Source: a virus
IMG/VR virus record: IMGVR_UViG_3300039448_000056
Span: 1-42,312 of that record
Length of the DNA: 42,312 bases
Strand: one strand, 5' to 3'
The position numbers were made by a program, and so were the translations under genes. How positions within the stretch are numbered: position 1 is the stretch's first letter; each line of letters starts with the position of its first letter. Positions 1-6,743 of this stretch are shown piece after piece. Below the pieces are notes generated by a model. It did not search any database and was not told the origin of the DNA. It saw only the letters and a program-made list of their open reading frames with translations.

Positions 1-1068
1 TCACGGCGAATCTCCCCGGCTCAGCTTGTCTGCCAGGGCGTCCGTCATGTCCGGATGCAGGGCCACATATCGCTCGATCACTGACGACGCATGCTTGATC
101 GACCAGCCCATATGCGTGGCAATCTCCCTCATCTCCGCGCCCGCGTTCAGCAGCCGTGTCGCCGCCGTGCCGCGCGCATCGTAGAGCCGTAGCTCAGGCC
201 GAATGCCGAGCTTCGTCCGCCACAGGGATACCGCGTCTCCGAGGTAGTTTGGGTTCTGGTAGGGTGCGCCTGCCTTGGTGGCGATGAAGGTCGTCTGCCC
301 TTGTGGGGTAGCGTCGATGATGCGCCCCATCTTCGGTGTGACCGGAATCGACGCGAGCCGATTGCGCTTCGCTGTCATCACCAGCAGGCGGCGCCCCTTT
401 GTGGTGTGCTGCACCGACGCCGGAGAGAGTGTCGCCAGGTCACCGGGCCGCAGCCCTGTCTCGGTCGCCACGGAGAGGATGCGCGCAATATGCGCCGGAG
501 CCCCTGCCTCGAATGTTTCGATCTCCGCGTCGGTCCATAGGATTTCGGAGCGCTGCACTTTGTAGGTGGCGCGGATGCCGCGCAGGTGGTGGATCTGGAT
601 CATCCCGCGGTCAACGCCCCAGCTCACCAGCTTTTGCAGGGTGCGGATGCGGTCGTCGCCAACCTTCGGGCTGGCAATTGTGTCGCGCCAATCCAGAGCC
701 GCCTTGCGGAAGCGAGCGTCATTCGCCGCACTGATGGGCGCGCCGCCGAACTTCGCGTCAACGCCGTTCGTTGGATGATATAGGTTCGTCTTGATGTCGC
801 GCTGGGTGCGCTCGCCAAGCCCCTGAAATTCCCTGCTGTTGAGATATGCGAGAATGACAGCGCGGAACTTACCGTGGGCGCTGTCACCCTTTGGGGCTGC
901 AGCTGCGAGGGCAGCGATGTATGCGGCCGATCCTTTCGGGGTGGTGCTATCCGACCGCCAGAAAAGCGGTGCGCCATTGCCTCGCCACGCGTAATGGTAT
1001 TCGCGATACCCGCCGCCGACGATCTTGCGCCTGACCCTATGGATGCCCTTGAGGTCAATTTTTGGCAT
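1..1068 (-). CDS. int: Tyrosine recombinase, prophage integrase
   Basis: Phage integrase of 355 aa that would catalyse site-specific integration and excision. The C-terminal catalytic domain shows the box I Arg in TGLRPGD (near residue 207), the beta-hairpin Lys in TAKRNR, a box II Arg in LYDARGT, a box III His in ATHMGWS and the nucleophile Tyr in ERYVALH near the C-terminus. The usual box II His of HxxR is Tyr here. The ATG at 1068 is preferred: an AAGGAAG lies 12 bases upstream, whereas the TTG at 1080 touches it directly. It is the last gene of the leftward early operon and overlaps the preceding small gene by 14 bases. The gene ends exactly at the window edge, so the attachment site is outside. 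Confidence 0.95.
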   Translation of the reverse strand: MPKIDLKGIHRVRRKIVGGGYREYHYAWRGNGAPLFWRSDSTTPKGSAAYIAALAAAAPKGDSAHGKFRAVILAYLNSREFQGLGERTQRDIKTNLYHPTNGVDAKFGGAPISAANDARFRKAALDWRDTIASPKVGDDRIRTLQKLVSWGVDRGMIQIHHLRGIRATYKVQRSEILWTDAEIETFEAGAPAHIARILSVATETGLRPGDLATLSPASVQHTTKGRRLLVMTAKRNRLASIPVTPKMGRIIDATPQGQTTFIATKAGAPYQNPNYLGDAVSLWRTKLGIRPELRLYDARGTAATRLLNAGAEMREIATHMGWSIKHASSVIERYVALHPDMTDALADKLSRGDSP

Positions 1069-1225
1069 ACCAGTCGTCAACTTCCTTCGCAGCGGTCGCC
1101 GGGGCGGCGGGGACTATTCGAATCATGTCGCGGGTGATCTCCACAATCGCAGTGGGGTTAACCTCCCGAACAGCCTTGAGCGTCCGCATCACCTGCGCTT
1201 GAGATAATGTAGATCCCCTCGGCAT
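1055..1225 (-). CDS. Small protein in the excisionase position
   Basis: A 56-residue protein beginning MPRGSTLSQAQVMRTLKAV and ending DDWYAKN. Its start has a strong AAGGAGG seven bases upstream and its end overlaps the integrase start. The position directly before int suggests a recombination directionality factor or int regulator, and the N-terminal LSQAQVMRTLKAV could be a short DNA-binding helix. No diagnostic Xis motif is visible, so that role is inference from position. It is shorter than most gene-calling cut-offs and easily missed. Confidence 0.7.
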   Translation of the reverse strand: MPRGSTLSQAQVMRTLKAVREVNPTAIVEITRDMIRIVPAAPATAAKEVDDWYAKN

Positions 1226-1227
1226 GG

Positions 1228-1464
1228 TCAGTCCTCCTTGCTCATAGCCGGAGCCTGAGCGTTGATCTCATACCAAGGATCGCCCTTCTCGGCGCCGCCA
1301 TAGGTGTCGGTGTGCTTTTCTGGATCGAAGCCTCCGAGGATTTCACGCAGGATGTTGTAACGCACAGCAAGGTCAAACTTCTCGCAAGCATCGATGCCGA
1401 CGTGCCCCTGCCACTCCTCCATGATGGCGAGGGCGAAGCCTTTGTAATTGGGTGCTTGCGTCAT
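1228..1464 (-). CDS. Hypothetical phage protein, 78 aa
   Basis: Short acidic soluble protein (MTQAPNYKGFALAIMEEWQG...) with no recognised domain, membrane helix or signal peptide. A perfect AAGGAGG sits seven bases before the ATG. Its stop lies in the ribosome site of the next gene, so translation is probably coupled. The 18-base initiation region (18 bases including the ATG) is identical to that of the next gene, pointing to a duplicated cassette boundary. Function unknown. Confidence 0.75.
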   Translation of the reverse strand: MTQAPNYKGFALAIMEEWQGHVGIDACEKFDLAVRYNILREILGGFDPEKHTDTYGGAEKGDPWYEINAQAPAMSKED

Positions 1465-1466
1465 GG

Positions 1467-1724
1467 TCAGTCCTCCTTGGGTTCAGCGACAGGTGTGAGC
1501 CGCCCGGTTCCGACACTGAAGCGCTCGTTTATCTCCGCCTGCGCCTCGCGGATTTGGTCGTCGGGTATTTCGGGGTGGGGGTCGGCGGGAACGTAGCGAA
1601 CGGCCTCGGCGGGGTATCGGGTGGTCGCCCAAGCGCCGAGGTGGTTGAGGTAGGGATTGCTACGCCAGACCATGATTTCGTCGGGCAGGGCGGCGGGGGT
1701 GATGGGGTGAATGGGCTTGGTCAT
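1467..1724 (-). CDS. Hypothetical phage protein, 85 aa
   Basis: Protein starting MTKPIHPITPAALPDEIMVW. The frame is open further upstream, but the ATG at 1724 forms an ATGA overlap with the stop of the preceding gene and has AGAGG just upstream. The last residues, EPKED, resemble the SKED end of the next gene, in keeping with a shared 3' cassette. No recognised domain. Confidence 0.72.
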   Translation of the reverse strand: MTKPIHPITPAALPDEIMVWRSNPYLNHLGAWATTRYPAEAVRYVPADPHPEIPDDQIREAQAEINERFSVGTGRLTPVAEPKED

Positions 1725-1909
1725 GGGGCCTCTGCGAAAGCTGATGCTTTCACTGGGGAATTGCACTGACAGGACCGGACATGAGGCGACCAGATCACCT
1801 TGCATGACGGGCACTGCCAGCCCTGCAAGTGGTTCGGCAGACTGCCGGGGGTGGCATACTTAGCCATCTCTCGTATCGAAGTGTCGTCCATTCCGGTTGC
1901 TAGGGGCAT
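1721..1909 (-). CDS. Small zinc-ribbon-like protein, 62 aa
   Basis: Begins MPLATGMDDTSIREMAKYAT and has a CPSC pair followed about 15 residues later by CQC, a likely small metal-binding fold. AAGGAG lies at ideal distance before the ATG at 1909; the in-frame ATG at 1924 sits in that ribosome site and is unlikely to be used. Its stop overlaps the next gene by ATGA. The role is unknown; small Cys-rich phage proteins are often nucleic-acid or host-protein binders. Confidence 0.75.
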   Translation of the reverse strand: MPLATGMDDTSIREMAKYATPGSLPNHLQGWQCPSCKVIWSPHVRSCQCNSPVKASAFAEAP

Positions 1910-1919
1910 TGTTCTCTCC

Positions 1920-1942
1920 TTCATTCTCTCGTGTTCAGGTGC
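1920..1942. repeat. 23-bp direct repeat, copy 1 (copy 2 at 2396-2418)
   Basis: TTCATTCTCTCGTGTTCAGG plus three more bases occurs identically at 2396-2418. Similarity continues nine bases past two mismatches, giving about 34 bp in all. It covers the 3' end of a small membrane gene (copy 2) or its remnant (copy 1), with the ribosome site of the next gene just beyond it. Confidence 0.85.
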
Positions 1943-1953
1943 GCCCAGATCGC
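1921..1953 (-). pseudogene. Remnant of a small membrane-protein gene 3' end
   Basis: Read on the minus strand, these bases encode AIWAHLNTRE and a stop. The intact membrane gene at 2397-2558 ends AIWMHLNTRE and a stop. The DNA is a near copy: 1920-1942 is identical to 2396-2418, with only two mismatches over the following 11 bases. No start or upstream body is present here, so this looks like the tail of a duplicated or replaced gene left by module exchange. Confidence 0.5.
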
Positions 1954-1957
1954 TGGG

Positions 1958-2194
1958 CTATCTGGACTTGGACGCGAACAGCATGATCCGCTCTTCGACA
2001 TGCGGGACGGTGCCCTCGTTGAACATCTGCACTGCCTTCTTCGGGTCGCGGTCCATTGCGACCAGCAGGAGCGTGGCGATGGTGTGGTCTAGGGTGATCA
2101 AAACCTGCGCCCGATCCTTCACCGGATCACGCCCGTCGAGGATCACTTTCGCCGCCTCAAGGGCCAGCTGGCTGTCGCGGGACGGTTGGTTCAT
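1958..2194 (-). CDS. Hypothetical phage protein, 78 aa
   Basis: Starts MNQPSRDSQLALEAAKVILD and looks mostly helical, with no membrane segment or Cys cluster. The ATG overlaps the stop of the upstream gene by ATGA, so it is translationally coupled in the leftward early operon. No domain recognised. Confidence 0.75.
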   Translation of the reverse strand: MNQPSRDSQLALEAAKVILDGRDPVKDRAQVLITLDHTIATLLLVAMDRDPKKAVQMFNEGTVPHVEERIMLFASKSR

Positions 2195-2379
2195 GCCATG
2201 GCCTCATAGGCCGCGTCTCGTGGGTCATACTCCGTCCAATCGGTCGCCAGTTTGTCGGCGTCCGGAACGCGGTCATTGAACGGGACCGGATGGTTCTTGT
2301 TATATTTCACTGATGGGTTCGACGTGCGGTATATTGCTGATCGCACATGGCAAATTGTTTTAGCTTCTTCGTAGGTCAT
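2191..2379 (-). CDS. Hypothetical phage protein, 62 aa
   Basis: The start at 2379 (MTYEEAKTICHVRSAIYRTS) has AAGGAAG just upstream; the open frame to 2484 before it has no ribosome site. The protein is hydrophilic, with a basic middle and an acidic C-terminal half. Unknown function in the left early operon. Confidence 0.7.
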   Translation of the reverse strand: MTYEEAKTICHVRSAIYRTSNPSVKYNKNHPVPFNDRVPDADKLATDWTEYDPRDAAYEAMA

Positions 2380-2396
2380 GGCCTTCCTTTCGGGGT

Positions 2397-2558
2397 TCAT
2401 TCTCTCGTGTTCAGGTGCATCCAGATCGCCCAGCCGATCAGGCCGACGAACAGGGCGGCGACGGCTCCGATGACCCACCACCACGACACGCCAGAGAGGC
2501 GGGCAACGGCGATGGACGTGAGCGCTACGGCGAGGCCGGTGTATTCGGTGCGGTCCAT
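2397..2558 (-). CDS. Small membrane protein, 53 aa
   Basis: MDRTEYTGLAVALTSIAVAR is followed by a second hydrophobic stretch (WWWVIGAVAALFVGLIGWAIW), predicting two membrane helices with little else. The start at 2558 is one base from the stop of the preceding gene. The final residues HLNTRE are duplicated as a remnant at 1921-1953. Possible roles such as superinfection exclusion or membrane anchoring are speculation. Confidence 0.7.
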   Translation of the reverse strand: MDRTEYTGLAVALTSIAVARLSGVSWWWVIGAVAALFVGLIGWAIWMHLNTRE

Positions 2559-2559
2559 G

Positions 2560-2904
2560 TCAGAGGCGGATGGACTGCGGCTCAAGTTCCCGCACATCTG
2601 CTTCGTGCGAGAATAGGATCGTATCGCTGTTGGGCCTCACAAAGCTGACCGAGTTGCCGCCCGCGTGTTCGACGAGATAGGCGGGTTCGCCCAAGACCTC
2701 GATCATCCGCCCCGCGCCGGAGGGCGCTGGCACTTCGCTGATCGGCCCTACGACTTGCAGGAAACGCTTAAAGTCCATTCCGCCGGTCGCTCTTTGCATC
2801 GCGTCGAAGGCGCGCATGCGGGCTTGGTTTTTGTTGCGCGCGTAGAATGTCGCCTCGCCCCATCCTGTCACGCTCACGCGGTAGTTCTTCAAAACGAACG
2901 ACAT
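2560..2904 (-). CDS. Hypothetical phage protein, 114 aa
   Basis: Start MSFVLKNYRVSVTGWGEATF at 2904, with AGAGGA six bases upstream; an ATG two codons earlier is possible. The first half, a repeated-strand pattern ending in ARNKNQARMRAFDAMQRA, resembles small alpha/beta phage proteins of unknown function. No catalytic motif seen. Confidence 0.72.
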   Translation of the reverse strand: MSFVLKNYRVSVTGWGEATFYARNKNQARMRAFDAMQRATGGMDFKRFLQVVGPISEVPAPSGAGRMIEVLGEPAYLVEHAGGNSVSFVRPNSDTILFSHEADVRELEPQSIRL

Positions 2905-2915
2905 TTCCATTCCTC

Positions 2916-3026
2916 TCAATAAATCGCGCTCCAGATCACCACGGGCAGGATCACCCAGAGGGCTATGCCGATGACGGTGCCGGGGATGATCCACCAGCCG
3001 GGCGGGAAGCGGGGGCTACGCAGCAA
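2916..3026 (-). CDS. Very small membrane protein, TTG start
   Basis: A 36-residue reading frame with one long hydrophobic stretch (WWIIPGTVIGIALWVILPVV). The proposed TTG start lies six bases after a TGGAGG and overlaps the end of the Ref-like nuclease gene, typical of coupling. The composition is that of a real transmembrane helix. The non-ATG start and the length keep confidence moderate. Confidence 0.42.
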   Translation of the reverse strand: MLRSPRFPPGWWIIPGTVIGIALWVILPVVIWSAIY

Positions 3027-3348
3027 GGCGAGCCTCCACCCAGTTGATCCAGTCCACATCGTCTCCGTATTCCTCGCGCCACAGGAAGGGCTGGCGGTGG
3101 AGCGCGATCTTGCTGGTGTCGAAGTTGCCCTGATGATGGCCCTCGCAAAGCGGGATCGCCTTGCTGTCGGGTGTCTTGATCGTCTGGAAGCGCCCGTGGA
3201 TCGTGTGGTGCACCTGCGTCGGGGATAGCTGAGCCATGCCCCATTCCCAGCAGATCACGCAGGGCAGAGACGCCACGCGCGCCAGATGGCCGGGGTCTTT
3301 GCTGACCTTCTCGGACTTCTGGTATATCGGGCGATTGCAGAGGTTCAT
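3016..3348 (-). CDS. Ref-like/HNH nuclease
   Basis: 110-aa protein with CVICWEWG, QVHHTIHGRF and IPLCEGHHQG in order, the arrangement of the phage P1 Ref (RecA-dependent nuclease) and related HNH families, in which His and Cys residues hold the metal and catalyse strand cleavage. It lies next to ninB, bet and gp157 homologues, which supports a recombination role. It starts with an ATGA overlap on ninB. It could also be a general HNH nuclease. Confidence 0.8.
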   Translation of the reverse strand: MNLCNRPIYQKSEKVSKDPGHLARVASLPCVICWEWGMAQLSPTQVHHTIHGRFQTIKTPDSKAIPLCEGHHQGNFDTSKIALHRQPFLWREEYGDDVDWINWVEARLAA

Positions 3349-3734
3349 GCTGGCACCTCATCGCGAAAGTGGATGCCGTTTTCAGCGCCCCACGACATGA
3401 TGAATTCGATCAGCTCGCTCATCTGCTCTTTGCTCATCTTCGAGCTGCGAAAGCCGACTGGGAAAGGCTCGCCAGCTAGGCCCATCTCGAATTGCGAGGC
3501 ATGGCCGCAGGCGTTCATGAACAGCGCCTTCCAGAGGTCCGGCGACTTCCGGTGGCCCATGTGCATGGCCTGCCGGGATACCTCTGTCAGCATCGCCCAC
3601 AGGCGGGCATTCTGCGGAATCGTGCGGCCCGGCTTCTTGAACGTCACCACGGTGGCGTGAGGGGCGTTCTGCACCCACGCGGCGGCCTGCTGGCGCTCTG
3701 CTGGGGTCTTTAGGATGACGGTCGGATTAGCCAT
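3345..3734 (-). CDS. ninB: NinB-family recombination protein
   Basis: 129 aa. The central RTIPQNARLWAMLTEVSRQA, DLWKALFMNAC, the GEPFPVGFRSSKMSKEQMSE segment and the terminal GIHFRDE follow the lambda NinB (Orf) pattern. NinB binds single-stranded DNA and SSB and helps load recombinase, replacing RecFOR. It overlaps the next upstream small gene by eight bases and sits two genes from bet. Confidence 0.9.
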   Translation of the reverse strand: MANPTVILKTPAERQQAAAWVQNAPHATVVTFKKPGRTIPQNARLWAMLTEVSRQAMHMGHRKSPDLWKALFMNACGHASQFEMGLAGEPFPVGFRSSKMSKEQMSELIEFIMSWGAENGIHFRDEVPA

Positions 3735-3897
3735 GTGTCGTCTCCATCTGCGCCTTGAGCGCGTCCTTGTGGGCCTCGATCTCTTTGTCCCGCTTGGCCC
3801 CGTCGCTCAGGTTGTCCCACGCCCGACGCAGTGCTTCGATGTCGGGTGCTTCGGTCAGGCGGTCCATGACGAAGGTGCGGCCGGCGGGGGTGAGCAT
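3727..3897 (-). CDS. Small acidic/basic helical protein, 56 aa
   Basis: MLTPAGRTFVMDRLTEAPDI leads into a charged helical stretch (DGAKRDKEIEAHKDALKAQM). Its ATG shares a base with the bet stop (TGATG) and its end overlaps ninB, so it is held tightly in a recombination operon. It may be an accessory of the annealase, by position only. Confidence 0.62.
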   Translation of the reverse strand: MLTPAGRTFVMDRLTEAPDIEALRRAWDNLSDGAKRDKEIEAHKDALKAQMETTHG

Positions 3898-4823
3898 CAG
3901 GCAGCGTCCGAGCGGGTGGTGAACTGGCTGGCCTTCTTCTCCAGCACCTCTTTTAGCTCCAGCGCGTCGGCCTTGTGGTGCGCCCAGAACTCGCGAAGCG
4001 CTTCCTCATTGCGCACCCGGAACTTCATCACCTCCTCCGGGTCAGCGGCGCGAACGAACTCCATCACCCGATCAAAGACCGAGCCCATCGGCACTTTCTC
4101 CAGCTTCATCGCGTCATCGAAGACCATCATCACGCCAGCACCGCCAAGCCGTGACAGTCGCTCCTCACGCTCCAGTGTTTGCAGCGTCTCCGAGGCGGTG
4201 GCTGTTGCTTCCAACTGGTGCATTTCCTCTTCGGAGTAGATGCTTCCGAACTGATCGGGCCACCCGGCGCGGAGCGCTTGGCTCTCGGCACATTTGGTGA
4301 TCATCACCACGGGCATGCGCGCCCAGTTTCCGGTCGGGTCCAGCTCGACCTGACCCGTGGGGACGCGCCGCCCCTCTTCCTTGCGGTATTCCCACTTCTC
4401 GCGGACCGGGGCGAACTCATCCCAGAACGCCTCTCCGATCACCGGATACCACTCGCCGCGGTTGTCCTGCTTCCAGAGCCGGACGGTGGCGCTGACGATG
4501 CCCTTAGGGTTGGTCGGCCCCTTGAGGTCCGCCTCATAGGTGATCTGCGCGGGCTCGCTTGCGGGTCGGTAGTCACGGCAGCGCTGCGCGAGAACGCGGA
4601 GCCCGTCGCGAGACACGATGATCGACATCTTGCGCTTGGCCGCGTTGTCCTTCGAGTAGACCACCGCATGGATTTGCTTGCGGAAGGGGTCCAGCTGGTA
4701 GGACTTGCAGGCCTCCAGAAACAGATTGAACTCGGTGTCGTCCGTGTCCTTTGCGACCGTCTGTTTGATGGTGCGCAGCTGGGCGGGGGTGAAGCCTGCG
4801 ATAGAGGGGGATATTGCGGTCAT
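3897..4823 (-). CDS. bet: Bet/RecT-family single-strand annealing protein
   Basis: 308 aa. The N-terminal two thirds match the Bet/RecT annealase pattern: TPAQLRTIKQTVAKDTDDTE, FLEACKSYQLDPFRKQIHAV, IIVSRDGLRVLAQR and the central ITKCAESQALRAGWPDQFGSI. Such proteins coat and anneal complementary single strands during phage recombination. The C-terminal third is charged and variable. A Gp157-family gene lies immediately upstream, a pairing common in siphophages. No exonuclease of the lambda Exo type is visible in the operon. Confidence 0.93.
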   Translation of the reverse strand: MTAISPSIAGFTPAQLRTIKQTVAKDTDDTEFNLFLEACKSYQLDPFRKQIHAVVYSKDNAAKRKMSIIVSRDGLRVLAQRCRDYRPASEPAQITYEADLKGPTNPKGIVSATVRLWKQDNRGEWYPVIGEAFWDEFAPVREKWEYRKEEGRRVPTGQVELDPTGNWARMPVVMITKCAESQALRAGWPDQFGSIYSEEEMHQLEATATASETLQTLEREERLSRLGGAGVMMVFDDAMKLEKVPMGSVFDRVMEFVRAADPEEVMKFRVRNEEALREFWAHHKADALELKEVLEKKASQFTTRSDAA

Positions 4824-5344
4824 TAGAGCCTCCGAATTTTGAGGGACGTTGTGCCGTTGCTGGCGGTGACGCCGGGGATTGCATCGCCGTTGTCGAAAGC
4901 ATCCTTGAGCGCCTTGCGGTCCAGCACTGGGTCAGGGCGCTTCCAGAATTCCACTGGGATTGCGGCCTCATCGGTAATGAGGGGCTTGCTCGGTAGCTGA
5001 GACACGGTGAGCGTGGCGCTGGGGAGACGCAGCGACTTCATATCTGCGATGACCAGCGCCTGTTCGATCAGGCCACGGATGCGCTCCATCCTCGCCTCTA
5101 CTCGCTTCCGGCGCGCTGCGAAGGCAGCCTCCTTCTCTTTCAGCCCGACCTTCATCACCTCACACTCATCAATCTCGGCAAGCGCGGCACCGATAGCCTC
5201 AAGAAGGCCGGTTTCTCCCTCGACCATATCTTGGGTCAGGGTTTCGTCGTCGGAGCCAATCTCCGCGATCAAGTCACGCGCTGCTTCGGCGTGTCGGCGC
5301 AAGCGGGGTTCGTCACCGTTGTCGAATTTAGGATGTGCGTTCAT
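4823..5344 (-). CDS. Siphovirus Gp157-family protein
   Basis: 173 aa with a long central coiled coil (VGLKEKEAAFAARRKRVEAR) followed by the conserved strand region SLRLPSATLTVSQLPSKPLI and a C-terminal KALKDAFDNGDAIPGVT. This layout is that of the Gp157 family (S. thermophilus phage Sfi), often found beside annealases. The ATG at 5344 has AAAGGAG six bases before it; a GTG lies three bases upstream. Confidence 0.88.
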   Translation of the reverse strand: MNAHPKFDNGDEPRLRRHAEAARDLIAEIGSDDETLTQDMVEGETGLLEAIGAALAEIDECEVMKVGLKEKEAAFAARRKRVEARMERIRGLIEQALVIADMKSLRLPSATLTVSQLPSKPLITDEAAIPVEFWKRPDPVLDRKALKDAFDNGDAIPGVTASNGTTSLKIRRL

Positions 5345-5673
5345 CACTCGCTCCTTTCGAGACGGGTTGCGTTGTGGTCGCTCATGGCGCCGTAGATCGC
5401 GTGACCAGCGAATGCCGCTTGCAGGGAGACCAGCACGACAAACACGACGAACCAGCCGTTGTAGTCGGTGCGGCTCAGCCAGTTGCGCACGGCGCGCGTC
5501 AGGCGTCGGGCAGGGCGGTCACGGTCCATTGGTCGGGACTGGGCCTGATAGGTGCGCACGGTGGTTTGGGCGCGGCTCAGGTGGCTGGCGGCTTCGTCGC
5601 GGTTGCGGCGGTCAGCGGCGTCCAGCATGCGGTCGCGCTCTTGCTCCAGCCAGTTCTCGGAAAGCATCGCCAT
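5344..5673 (-). CDS. Single-pass membrane protein, 109 aa
   Basis: A charged N-terminal part (ENWLEQERDRMLDAADRRNR) and one hydrophobic helix near residues 72-94 (NGWFVVFVVLVSLQAAFAGH). AGGAG lies seven bases before the ATG, and the stop overlaps the Gp157-family start (GTGATGA). No family recognised. Confidence 0.72.
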   Translation of the reverse strand: MAMLSENWLEQERDRMLDAADRRNRDEAASHLSRAQTTVRTYQAQSRPMDRDRPARRLTRAVRNWLSRTDYNGWFVVFVVLVSLQAAFAGHAIYGAMSDHNATRLERSE

Positions 5674-5700
5674 TGTCAGGCTCCTGTGGGGTGTCTGGGT

Positions 5701-5765
5701 GCCCCGGCGCGGGAGGAGGATGCGCCGGGGCTGGGGGTGCCGCTACATGGGAGGGACAGCGGCAC
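5701..5765 (-). promoter_or_regulatory. Two tandem hairpins in an early-operon gap
   Basis: GCCCCGGCGC at 5701-5710 is repeated inverted at 5722-5731 (10-bp perfect stem, 11-base loop). GTGCCGCT at 5737-5744 pairs with AGCGGCAC at 5758-5765 (8 bp, 13-base loop). They fill the only sizeable gap in the early left operon. Neither has a T run, so attenuation, RNA stability or protein binding is more likely than simple termination. Confidence 0.6.
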
Positions 5766-5774
5766 GTCTGGGTG

Positions 5775-6080
5775 TTACTCAGCGGCGTAGAGGGTGATAT
5801 CCGCGTGTCCGCATTCATCGTTCCAAGCCTTCGCGGCGGCGGCTTCGGCCTCGGCAATCTCGGACTTGGGAACGATGCGCGTTGCCAGCATCCGGGATAG
5901 GGTCAGGCCGCCAAGCTGGACGCTAACCAGATCGGCGAAGGTGTCGCGCTCATAGCCTCGGCTCTCGCCTGTGGTCGTTGGCTCGGCCCGTGCCACGCTG
6001 CTGCGGATCTTGAACGTGCCCATCCCGCAAACCGTGCCGGTGTCGGCGGCGAACTCGATATCGGTCTGGTAGGTCTCCAT
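5775..6080 (-). CDS. Hypothetical phage protein, 101 aa
   Basis: Begins METYQTDIEFAADTGTVCGM. The start at 6080 forms TGATG with the upstream stop. Beta-rich N-terminus, then a helical Ala/Glu-rich segment (EIAEAEAAAAKAWNDECGHA). No domain recognised. Confidence 0.7.
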   Translation of the reverse strand: METYQTDIEFAADTGTVCGMGTFKIRSSVARAEPTTTGESRGYERDTFADLVSVQLGGLTLSRMLATRIVPKSEIAEAEAAAAKAWNDECGHADITLYAAE

Positions 6081-6331
6081 CAGCGCGCCCACCCTTGGAG
6101 GGTCACGCGCTCCGCCAGCAGGGCAGCTTCGTTGACCGCCTCACGAGCGCAGTGGCACTGGCTCTCGTGCGGCCAGAGGGTGACGCTGAAATCACTGCCG
6201 TGGTTCTTGACGATGCGAGCGCCGCAGAACTCGGTCTTGTCGTTGTTGGCGAGGTCTACGAGGGCATCCAGCCACTGCTCGGTGACAGGGGGCACGAGGG
6301 TGCCCGTCAGGGTGTTGGGATCGATGCGCAT
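6080..6331 (-). CDS. Hypothetical phage protein, 83 aa
   Basis: MRIDPNTLTGTLVPPVTEQW..., with a CHCAREAV segment and another Cys earlier (EFCGAR), which might bind a metal. GGAGG is seven bases before the ATG; the stop of the first operon gene overlaps it (TGATG). Function unknown. Confidence 0.7.
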   Translation of the reverse strand: MRIDPNTLTGTLVPPVTEQWLDALVDLANNDKTEFCGARIVKNHGSDFSVTLWPHESQCHCAREAVNEAALLAERVTLQGWAR

Positions 6332-6408
6332 CACTTGACCTCCACGACAAAGCGGAGGGCGGCCAGAGCGGCGGCGAGGTCATCGCGGGTCTGCTTTGGG
6401 GTTTGCAT
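6331..6408 (-). CDS. 25-residue peptide, first gene of the PL operon
   Basis: MQTPKQTRDDLAAALAALRF and five more residues. GGAG lies six bases before the ATG and the stop overlaps the next start, so a ribosome translating it would deliver coupled translation downstream. It may be a leader peptide or a small effector. The longer frame to 6516 runs through the operators and promoter and is rejected. Confidence 0.5.
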   Translation of the reverse strand: MQTPKQTRDDLAAALAALRFVVEVK

Positions 6409-6441
6409 GAGTCTCTCCATTGGCTGGTGCCGATGGATATG

Positions 6442-6470
6442 AACGTAGCGAATATCGCTACCTGTGGCAA
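6442..6470 (-). promoter_or_regulatory. Leftward early promoter PL
   Basis: On the minus strand TTGCCA (6470-6465) and TACGTT (6447-6442) are separated by 17 bases. The spacer holds operator OL1, whose last TAC is the start of the -10 hexamer. The rightward promoter has exactly the same arrangement. Called from sequence only. Confidence 0.65.
6445..6461. promoter_or_regulatory. Repressor operator OL1
   Basis: GTAGCGA-ATA-TCGCTAC, a perfect 7-bp inverted repeat with a 3-base spacer. Three further copies occur only around the immunity region (6479, 8493, 8527). It lies between the -35 and -10 of PL, so bound repressor would block polymerase. Confidence 0.85.
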
Positions 6471-6478
6471 TACCTAAT

Positions 6479-6495
6479 GTAGCTTTTTTCGCTAC
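6479..6495. promoter_or_regulatory. Repressor operator OL2
   Basis: GTAGCTT-TTT-TCGCTAC. One half is perfect, the other has two changes. Its centre is 34 bp from that of OL1, the same spacing as the pair between cI and cro, which suggests a conserved cooperative arrangement of repressor dimers. Confidence 0.8.
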
Positions 6496-6533
6496 ACGCA
6501 GCGCAGACGTCGCCAACCCCTAGCCCACACACG

Positions 6534-6555
6534 AAAAACCCCGCGCGAGGCGGGG
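6534..6555 (-). terminator. Terminator of the cI operon
   Basis: On the minus strand CCCCGC, a five-base loop, GCGGGG and then TTTTT: a classical intrinsic terminator. It separates the cI transcript from PL, so lysogenic transcription of cI and its accessory genes should not run into the lytic left operon. Confidence 0.88.
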
Positions 6556-6614
6556 CGATTCTGAGGGGGTATGGCTTGTTTAGTGGGTAAAGGGGCCAGA
6601 TCGGCTTGGGGGTC

Positions 6615-6743
6615 TTACGGCCCGACTTGCGGATGACGCCAACTGCCGATGCCGAAGAACGAATGGGCGCGCATGTCTTCGACGGTGATCCGGCTTAGCG
6701 CCTCGATCACGGCCCGGTTGATTGCTTCATCTCGCTCGCTCAT
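6615..6743 (-). CDS. 42-aa protein ending the cI operon
   Basis: MSERDEAINRAVIEALSRIT... ends WRHPQVGP. Its ATG overlaps the stop of the DUF1828-like gene by ATGA. It is the last gene before the terminator. Function unknown; expected to be expressed in the lysogen if transcribed from the cI promoter. Confidence 0.6.
   Translation of the reverse strand: MSERDEAINRAVIEALSRITVEDMRAHSFFGIGSWRHPQVGP

Noticed and set aside
6409-6516. Extension of the first left-operon gene up to 6516
   Set aside because: It would run through PL, both operators and the expected transcription start.
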